From Novipirellula artificiosorum (GTDB lineage: Bacteria > Planctomycetota > Planctomycetia > Pirellulales > Pirellulaceae), in assembly GCF_007860135.1 (NCBI RefSeq), contig NZ_SJPV01000001.1, positions 1,051,299 through 1,115,298 of the forward strand: a stretch of DNA of 64,000 nt. The letters run 5' to 3'. Made by a program: the position numbers and the translations under genes. Positions 58,490-64,000 of this stretch are shown piece by piece. The notes beneath the pieces are model-generated. The model had not been told where the DNA came from. It saw nothing but the letters and a program-made list of their open reading frames with translations, and ran no database searches. Positions within the stretch are counted from its first letter, which is position 1. Every line of letters begins with the position of its first letter.

Positions 58490-61041
58490 GCGAAGCAATC
58501 GTGAAACGAACCGGATCGAGTCCGATCAACTCGTGGCTTGTCTGGAAAGAGGTGATCCAAATCGTGCCGCTGGTGGCTTCACTGTTGGTGATCGTGGCGA
58601 TCTTGGTGACGCTTCAATACTGGAACAATCCACTTCGAGTCGATGGTTTTTTTGCGACGTTGGAACTGACCTGCTTGATCCTTCCAGGCATTTTCGCAAC
58701 CGGTGCCGCGGCGGTCACGGTCGGTCAAGAACGCGAGCATCGGACGATCGATTGGCTTTCATCGCTACCGATCACGCCAAAGCGACTCATCCTAACGAAA
58801 ATCGCCGTCGCCCTTGCGGGGTTGCTGATCATGTGGGTGATCGCGGTAAGCTTGATCACGCTGCTTGTCGGCCCCGATCCGCTCGTTTCCCGCTTTCGTT
58901 TGACCAATACCAGCGAGGTTCATAGCGATTTGACTCCCATCAGTTTTCCGATGTGGGGCGTCCATTCGCTGTTGGTGTTATCCGCGGGTTTTTACACCGC
59001 GTGGCGATTCAAAAACCAGTATTTATCTTTGATCTCGCTTCTTACCATTGCCGCGATTCCTACCGTCTTGGCATGGATCGCGTCGGAGTTATTCTCGAGT
59101 CATCGACATCTTGGATTGGGAGTCGAATTTTATGCCTGGTTGATCCTCTCGATCGTGATGATTCCGACGGTGTTCCTGCTTGGTTACCGCCGCGCGAAGA
59201 TTGTCTTGTCGCCGGCGTCGGCGAATCGCCCGCATGCACTCGGTCGAGTTCGCTCACTCCTTACCTCCAACGAAGTACCGGTCTTTCACAGCGATGTGTC
59301 ATCGATCCTTTGGCAATCGATTCATTCGTCACGGGTGTTGTATGCGATACTGGCGGTGATGTTCCTGGTCGGCGCGGGACATCCGACTGATATGCTGAAT
59401 CTGTTGCGGGTTCGATACTATGTTTCGACCTTCATTCCTTTGGCTTCGGTCGCGATCGCGGTGGCGTTGCCGGTCGCGATCTCCTGGGCCGGCGTGTCGG
59501 TCTTCAAGTTCGCCGGCAGTGCCGACCAGCTTCGCTTCCTCGCCGATCGAGGCGTATCGCCGACGAAAATCTACATCGCTCGACATGCGGTACCGATCGC
59601 GATGGTCGCCGCATCGGTGGTACTTTGCACGATCCTCTCGACGATCCAAGCCACATCGGGTACCCAGTCGTCTCGTTATGGTGAGTCGCCAAGTTTGTTG
59701 TCGTTGACGCTTTCTGCCGCGGGTATCTATGCGATCAGTCAGTGGGTTTCCCAATTGATCCGGACCACGACGGTGGCTGCCCTTGTCGCGCCGGCCGTAT
59801 CCTTCGTGATGTATCCCTCGACATGGTATTGGTATGACTTGGACAATCGCTGGCAAGTGCTGTTGCGGTTGTTCGCCGCGGCGATTCCGATGCTGGCGAC
59901 GTGGTGGTTGATGCAGCGGTACATGGACCGACGAGATTTTCTACGAAAGATCTTGCTGGCCGTATTGGTCGTCTTCTTCACCGCCAGCACGTCCTTTGCA
60001 GCGAGGTTGCTATGGGAGCGGGACCTCTTCGGTGAGCAGTTTGGCGTCGAGGGTGATGCGCGATCGATGCATATGAAGTGGTTGATGGAGCAGAAACAAC
60101 AGCCGAGGCCGAACCCCGTTTTGGTTCCCATCGATTCGAACCTGTTTGATGACGTGGAATGGTTCTACTCGGACGAATCCAAGGTCCAATTGGCGTCGGA
60201 GTTGATCGAGGCCAAACGTATTCGCCCGATGGATCTGCTAACCAACCTTGACCAACTTCAAAGCGATTCCACCTCGGCTGCCGCAATCGATTCGAATGCT
60301 TGGAGGGGATGGTTGGTATGGTTGATGTTCGAGCAGGTGCGGTTCGACGCGGCGATGGACGATGCGGACGACGCGCAGGCGGACGACGCGTTTGAGAGCC
60401 TTTTGCCTTGGATCGACAGCACGTCCTTGTTGGTCAGCACCTTGCGCCGCAGCCCTCGGTGGTTGGACCAGGAGGTCGCGGATCGTTTTGAGATTTGGCT
60501 CGCCCAAAGCTTGACACGACCTACCACTGCACCGTTTTTGAATCGCGACATGGTTCGGGTGGCGATCGCCCGGTTGCCCACGATCGCGGCTCGCAACGAA
60601 GCACGGCGTCATGCCATCCGTGCAACGAGGGAGTCGTGGCCTGATGGTCCGGGTGATCGTTTGGACCCGGCCGTTTTTGGGGGTGTAGAAGTGCTGAGTC
60701 ATAAAAGCACCGAACTGGGGATTCGTGTTAGCTATGACCCAAAGTATCAACTTGACCGCATGGCCGTTGCAGCGTTGGAAGCCGTCCGTCTGAGCGACCA
60801 AAAGATTTATTCCACCGACCCGAATCGAAAGCTGCTGTGGTGGGAGCGTCAAATGCACGAAGCCACCGTCAGCAGCTTGGTGCCGCCCGCAATCGGTCCG
60901 TACTCGCCTCGTTATCGAAGCCTTCCTGAGAGGATGACGTTGATTGCCCATGTGGGGTATCAGCCTCAGAAACTATACCCGGCTCAGTTTTTTGCGATGC
61001 CATGGGAATCGGTGGTGGAAGGAATGAAAAAGCAACGATGA
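58486..61041 (+). CDS. large ABC-2-type permease with soluble C-terminal domain
   Basis: An 851-aa protein. The first ~510 residues hold about ten to twelve membrane segments (VPLVASLLVIVAILVTL, LLIMWVIAVSLITLLV, ILLAVLVVFFTASTSFAARL). Residues about 520-850 are soluble and rich in Asp/Glu (for example DADDAQADDAFESL). The N-terminal REHRTIDWLSSLPITPKRL resembles the coupling region of ABC-2 permeases that contacts the ATPase. It is much larger than the usual ~250-400-aa permease. The stop overlaps the next gene (ATGA). Substrate unknown. Confidence 0.8.
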   Translation: MSEAIVKRTGSSPINSWLVWKEVIQIVPLVASLLVIVAILVTLQYWNNPLRVDGFFATLELTCLILPGIFATGAAAVTVGQEREHRTIDWLSSLPITPKRLILTKIAVALAGLLIMWVIAVSLITLLVGPDPLVSRFRLTNTSEVHSDLTPISFPMWGVHSLLVLSAGFYTAWRFKNQYLSLISLLTIAAIPTVLAWIASELFSSHRHLGLGVEFYAWLILSIVMIPTVFLLGYRRAKIVLSPASANRPHALGRVRSLLTSNEVPVFHSDVSSILWQSIHSSRVLYAILAVMFLVGAGHPTDMLNLLRVRYYVSTFIPLASVAIAVALPVAISWAGVSVFKFAGSADQLRFLADRGVSPTKIYIARHAVPIAMVAASVVLCTILSTIQATSGTQSSRYGESPSLLSLTLSAAGIYAISQWVSQLIRTTTVAALVAPAVSFVMYPSTWYWYDLDNRWQVLLRLFAAAIPMLATWWLMQRYMDRRDFLRKILLAVLVVFFTASTSFAARLLWERDLFGEQFGVEGDARSMHMKWLMEQKQQPRPNPVLVPIDSNLFDDVEWFYSDESKVQLASELIEAKRIRPMDLLTNLDQLQSDSTSAAAIDSNAWRGWLVWLMFEQVRFDAAMDDADDAQADDAFESLLPWIDSTSLLVSTLRRSPRWLDQEVADRFEIWLAQSLTRPTTAPFLNRDMVRVAIARLPTIAARNEARRHAIRATRESWPDGPGDRLDPAVFGGVEVLSHKSTELGIRVSYDPKYQLDRMAVAALEAVRLSDQKIYSTDPNRKLLWWERQMHEATVSSLVPPAIGPYSPRYRSLPERMTLIAHVGYQPQKLYPAQFFAMPWESVVEGMKKQR

Positions 61042-62414
61042 GAAACGACAAAACTCGAAGCGACTACCATTACTTGTTGTTGGTTGCTGCTCCGCTGGTA
61101 ACCCTTGTCACGATGTTCGGTATTGCGATCTTCTCGGCTTGGAAGAGTCAGCGATATTGTGAATCCGGTTTGCAGCTCGTTACCGGTCTTGAGCGCCCGA
61201 TGGCGCCGACGGCGCTCGCGGATTGGTATGACGCACGGTCGTCGAAAGCCGACACCGTCAAATGGCAGGAGTTGGAGATGGCGTCGGTCGCAGTGAACTA
61301 TTTGGAACGTGTTTCCAACATGAATCATCGAAACCGCTCACTTTCATGGGTGCCACCCGGCGAATCTTCTAGAACCGCCGAACGCAACGAGCGGTTTGCA
61401 ACCCTGGTCAAACCGATCGTCGATCAGCTGAAAGCGATGCCAGAGCCTGGACAACCGGTTTGGCATCCGCTGGACTATGACAATCTTACCCTTCAAAGCA
61501 TGCCAGCTCCTGTGTCAGCCGTATTGATGTTCGAGATGTCGGATGCGTATCATCAAGGCGACACCCGTCGAGCGATCGAGGCGATTCGACTGGGCGACCA
61601 ACTTTTGGGTCCGAGATCGAAAACAGCGATCCAGATTCCTCAATTCCACCAGCAAATGGTCGGCAGGTTGATTCGCCTCTCACTGAGAGACAACCTTTGG
61701 TCGGAGCCGGACCTTGCCGAAATTCAGCAGTTGATGTCCGCGCAGGGGGATGCCGAGGAAAGCTGGCGAAATCATGTCACGATGGATGCCTTGCGGGTCG
61801 CTCCATGGTTACTCGATCACTATCGGGGGTCTCGCTATCGCCACTATGCGCACGGAACGAATCCTTTGTCACAAGATCGAAGCGGCGAATGGCGGGTGGT
61901 TCCGAGTGAAGCGATCGGCATCGTTGATCAATACACCCATGCGGTGCAACTTGAAGGGCAACCCGGAACGGCCGACCATTCGAATTCGGCCGCGCGAACG
62001 TTGCCGTCGCGTTTCCCTCGGCCTTGGAACGACGAGCCACAAAAGCGATTCTATTTCGACCAATGGCTAAAAATGCCCTATGTGGATCCGAATCCCGATA
62101 TTTCGTCGATTGGAAACAACTTGCCGTCGTTTGCGCAGCAGCTGGTCGACCATACAAAGGACCAGCGATTCACTCGGACTGCGATTGCGCTGAAACAGTA
62201 CCAAATGAAGTTCGATCGGTACCCCGAAACGCTCAACGAATTGACCAAGGTTGGTTTGCCCGCTTCGGCGATGCTCGGCAGCGAGGGCAAGCCCTTCTAT
62301 TATCGTGTGGAAAAACAGGGTGAATCGGTGACGGTCGGAACGTTACCGTATGAAATCAAGATTGATCCCGAAAAGGAGGCCTACCGTTACCACTCGATGC
62401 TGCTGGAGTTGTAG
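61038..62414 (+). CDS. membrane-anchored protein of unknown function in the ABC operon
   Basis: A 458-aa protein with one N-terminal membrane helix (about residues 11-33, YLLLVAAPLVTLVTMFGIAI) and a soluble remainder. Helical, with a C-terminal small fold (QRYPETLNELTKVGL, GEGKPFYYRV-like). I do not recognise a family. It overlaps the permease stop by ATGA, so it is most likely a dedicated partner, perhaps a periplasmic component. The start ATG 61038 is fixed by that overlap. Confidence 0.7.
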   Translation: MRNDKTRSDYHYLLLVAAPLVTLVTMFGIAIFSAWKSQRYCESGLQLVTGLERPMAPTALADWYDARSSKADTVKWQELEMASVAVNYLERVSNMNHRNRSLSWVPPGESSRTAERNERFATLVKPIVDQLKAMPEPGQPVWHPLDYDNLTLQSMPAPVSAVLMFEMSDAYHQGDTRRAIEAIRLGDQLLGPRSKTAIQIPQFHQQMVGRLIRLSLRDNLWSEPDLAEIQQLMSAQGDAEESWRNHVTMDALRVAPWLLDHYRGSRYRHYAHGTNPLSQDRSGEWRVVPSEAIGIVDQYTHAVQLEGQPGTADHSNSAARTLPSRFPRPWNDEPQKRFYFDQWLKMPYVDPNPDISSIGNNLPSFAQQLVDHTKDQRFTRTAIALKQYQMKFDRYPETLNELTKVGLPASAMLGSEGKPFYYRVEKQGESVTVGTLPYEIKIDPEKEAYRYHSMLLEL

Positions 62415-62493
62415 CGGAAGCCGTAGCGGCTTCACGGATGTTGGAGATCACGGTTGGCGTGTTCCGTATGCCGAGCGAACGCTCTCGCGATCC

Positions 62494-63678
62494 TTACGAC
62501 TCGGTCGCAACACCGCTTGAGCCGATCGCCGCTTCGAGGTCTCGTCTCAAATCTTCGAACGACTCGAGCCCGACCGACAAACGGATCAAGCCATCGGTGA
62601 TCCCAAACCGCTCGCGGTCTGCCGCATCGTAGCTGGCGTGTGACATCGTCGCAGGTTGTTCAATCAACGATTCAACGGCACCGAGGCTGACGGCCAAGTG
62701 AAATAGCGTCGTTGACTCGCAAACCTTTGCTGTCTCGCGAATCCCCGCATCCAATTCGAAGGTCATCATCGCGCCGAAACCACCTTCAAATGTCTGTGAT
62801 GCCAACGCGTGTTGAGGGTGTGACGCCAATCCGGGATACAACACGCTGCGGATTCGCGGATGCAATTCCAACCATTGTGCCAATCGCAGCGCTGTCGCCG
62901 ACTGTTCACGGACGCGAAGATCGAGAGTTTTCAGCCCACGCGATACGAGGAAACAGCTCAGTGGATCGAGTACGGCGCCGGTCGAATTTTGGATAAAGTA
63001 CAATTGGTCGTACAGGGAGCGATCCGCGACCGCCAACGTTCCGCCCAGGCAATCGCTATGCCCACCCAGGTACTTGGTCGCGGAATGCATGACGATATCG
63101 ACCCCTTTTTCAAGTGGCCGGACGAGAGCGGGAGTGCCAAAGGTATTGTCGACGCCGAACAGGCATTCCCGTCCTCGGGCAATCGCTACCAATGCATCCA
63201 AATCGGGGATCGTCAACCGCGGGTTGCCAATCGTTTCGGCCCAAATCAGTCGGGTCTTTGCGGTGATTGCGGATTCGACCGCCACCGGGTCGGTCATGTC
63301 CACAAGCGTGACGTCGATACCGCTGCGGTCACAAATCTTGTGCAGCAGTCGATAAGCACCGCCGTACAAATCACACCCAGCGACAACATGATCGCCACTG
63401 CGTAGCAACATCGTCACGCAGTGAATGGCGGCCATGCCTGACGAAAATGCCAAGGCATCGGAACCGCCCTCGAGTGACGCCAACGTCGTTTCGAGGTTAC
63501 GGCGAGTTGGATTCCCGCTGCGCGAATAGTCAAATTCGCCCCATTCGCCAGCAGCCGGTTGGCGAAACGTGCTGGCGAGATGAATCGGCGGAACGACGGC
63601 GCCCGTCGCAGGGTCGATTTCGTTTCCGACATGGATCGCGCGGGTGCGAAAATCGGCATCCGATCGTTGCTTGTTCAT
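62494..63678 (-). CDS. trans-sulfuration family PLP enzyme (cystathionine gamma-synthase/lyase-like)
   Basis: A 394-aa Cys/Met-metabolism PLP enzyme. The N-terminal region is FRTRAIHVGNEIDPATGAVV-PPIHLASTF; then YSRSGNPTRRNLE and SSGMAAIH; the PLP Lys is in HSATKYLGGHSD; the C-terminus is LSVGLESFEDLRRDLE. Whether it is a gamma-synthase (MetB) or a lyase cannot be told from sequence alone. The start is ATG 63678; the frame is open upstream but the PLP-domain homology begins there. Its ATG overlaps the stop of the paralogous gene next to it (ATGA). Confidence 0.9.
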   Translation of the reverse strand: MNKQRSDADFRTRAIHVGNEIDPATGAVVPPIHLASTFRQPAAGEWGEFDYSRSGNPTRRNLETTLASLEGGSDALAFSSGMAAIHCVTMLLRSGDHVVAGCDLYGGAYRLLHKICDRSGIDVTLVDMTDPVAVESAITAKTRLIWAETIGNPRLTIPDLDALVAIARGRECLFGVDNTFGTPALVRPLEKGVDIVMHSATKYLGGHSDCLGGTLAVADRSLYDQLYFIQNSTGAVLDPLSCFLVSRGLKTLDLRVREQSATALRLAQWLELHPRIRSVLYPGLASHPQHALASQTFEGGFGAMMTFELDAGIRETAKVCESTTLFHLAVSLGAVESLIEQPATMSHASYDAADRERFGITDGLIRLSVGLESFEDLRRDLEAAIGSSGVATES

Positions 63679-64000
63679 GCCGTCAACGCTTGCTCGATGT
63701 CGGCAATCAAATCCTCGGTGTCTTCGATTCCACAAGACATCCGAATCATGTTGTCTGCGATCCCAAAGCGTTTCCGATCTTCGGGTGTGTAGTTGAAATA
63801 GCTCATCACGTAAGGTTGTTCGATCAACGATTCGACTCCACCGAGGCTCGGCGCGATACGGGCCAATTTCGCGGCATCCACGATACGCGAGGTTTGTTTC
63901 CAATCGGCATCTTTGACCTCGAAGGTGATCAATCCGCCGAAGCCTCGCATTTGTTGCCGAGCGATGGAGGAAGTGGGATGAGATTCGGCGCCTGGGTAAT
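63675..64000 (-). CDS. second trans-sulfuration PLP enzyme, partial at window edge
   Basis: Only the C-terminal ~108 codons are in the window; the gene runs past position 64000. The visible part reads YPGAESHPTSSIARQQMRGF, FEVKDADWK, GGVESLIEQPYVMSYFNYT and RMSCGIEDTEDLIADIEQAL. It is the typical end of cystathionine gamma-lyase/synthase and is clearly paralogous to the next gene (same LIEQP, RxRFGI and EDLxxDxE landmarks). The stop TGA overlaps that gene's ATG. Confidence 0.9.
   Translation of the reverse strand, partial: YPGAESHPTSSIARQQMRGFGGLITFEVKDADWKQTSRIVDAAKLARIAPSLGGVESLIEQPYVMSYFNYTPEDRKRFGIADNMIRMSCGIEDTEDLIADIEQALTA

Overview
This 64-kb window is chromosomal DNA of a planctomycete, most likely a Rhodopirellula-like member of the Pirellulales. 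That assignment rests on gene style: very large secreted or exported proteins, VCBS and LamG modules, Tat-exported Gfo/Idh/MocA oxidoreductases, PQQ-like propellers, planctomycete-type small conserved proteins, moderately high GC, and short hairpin-rich repeats confined to intergenic DNA. There is no rRNA, tRNA, CRISPR array or prophage that I can support.

Layout. 1-10.5 kb: an exported SMP-30-like/CRTAC1-like gene pair (minus strand), a PQQ-propeller protein, a nitroreductase, pdxJ, then a 1.3-kb graveyard of repeats with an IS4-type transposase remnant, and a Gfo/Idh/MocA oxidoreductase with a clear terminator. 10.6-17 kb: a very large GH2 beta-galactosidase carrying a LamG-like insert, a degenerate receiver-domain protein and lysS. 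17-24.9 kb: a pyruvate module (nifJ translationally coupled to a DHOD-like flavoprotein), a DUF389 membrane protein, a PpsR/PDRP-type regulatory protein coupled to a small HExxH membrane protein, and a conserved coiled-coil protein. 25-31.4 kb: a large exported protein of unknown function, a 72-aa protein, a Tat-exported sugar isomerase-like protein, a 1.4-kb intergenic block with a 67-bp tandem array, and a GrpB-family protein.

31.4-39.6 kb is a compact fatty-acid degradation operon on the minus strand: acyl-CoA ligase, thiolase, FadB/FadJ-like fusion, acyl-CoA dehydrogenase and a patatin-like lipase. 40-46.7 kb: Tat Gfo/Idh/MocA oxidoreductase, PlsC-like acyltransferase and an MMPL/RND transporter. 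46.8-50.2 kb: a sodium-pumping oxaloacetate decarboxylase operon (gamma, beta, alpha). 50.5-57 kb: RimI, a second copy of the dispersed repeat, a MATE transporter, a ROK kinase, an RlmM-like rRNA methyltransferase and a ThiH-like radical SAM protein. 57-62.4 kb: a GntR(YtrA-like)-ABC-permease-unknown operon in which every junction is an ATGA overlap, preceded by a sigma70-like promoter. 62.5-64 kb: two overlapping paralogous trans-sulfuration (Cys/Met PLP) enzymes, the upstream one running off the window.

Metabolic reading: acetyl-CoA from beta-oxidation, pyruvate:ferredoxin oxidoreductase, PEP-synthase/PPDK regulation and biotin-dependent oxaloacetate decarboxylation all meet at the pyruvate/PEP/oxaloacetate node. 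I see no unmistakable novel defence or mobile system. The least-explained signals are a 253-bp non-coding dispersed repeat with 26-bp terminal inverted repeats (two copies, 96% identical), the 67-bp tandem array, the ATGA-chained ABC operon with an unknown fourth protein, and the PpsR/HExxH membrane-protein pair.
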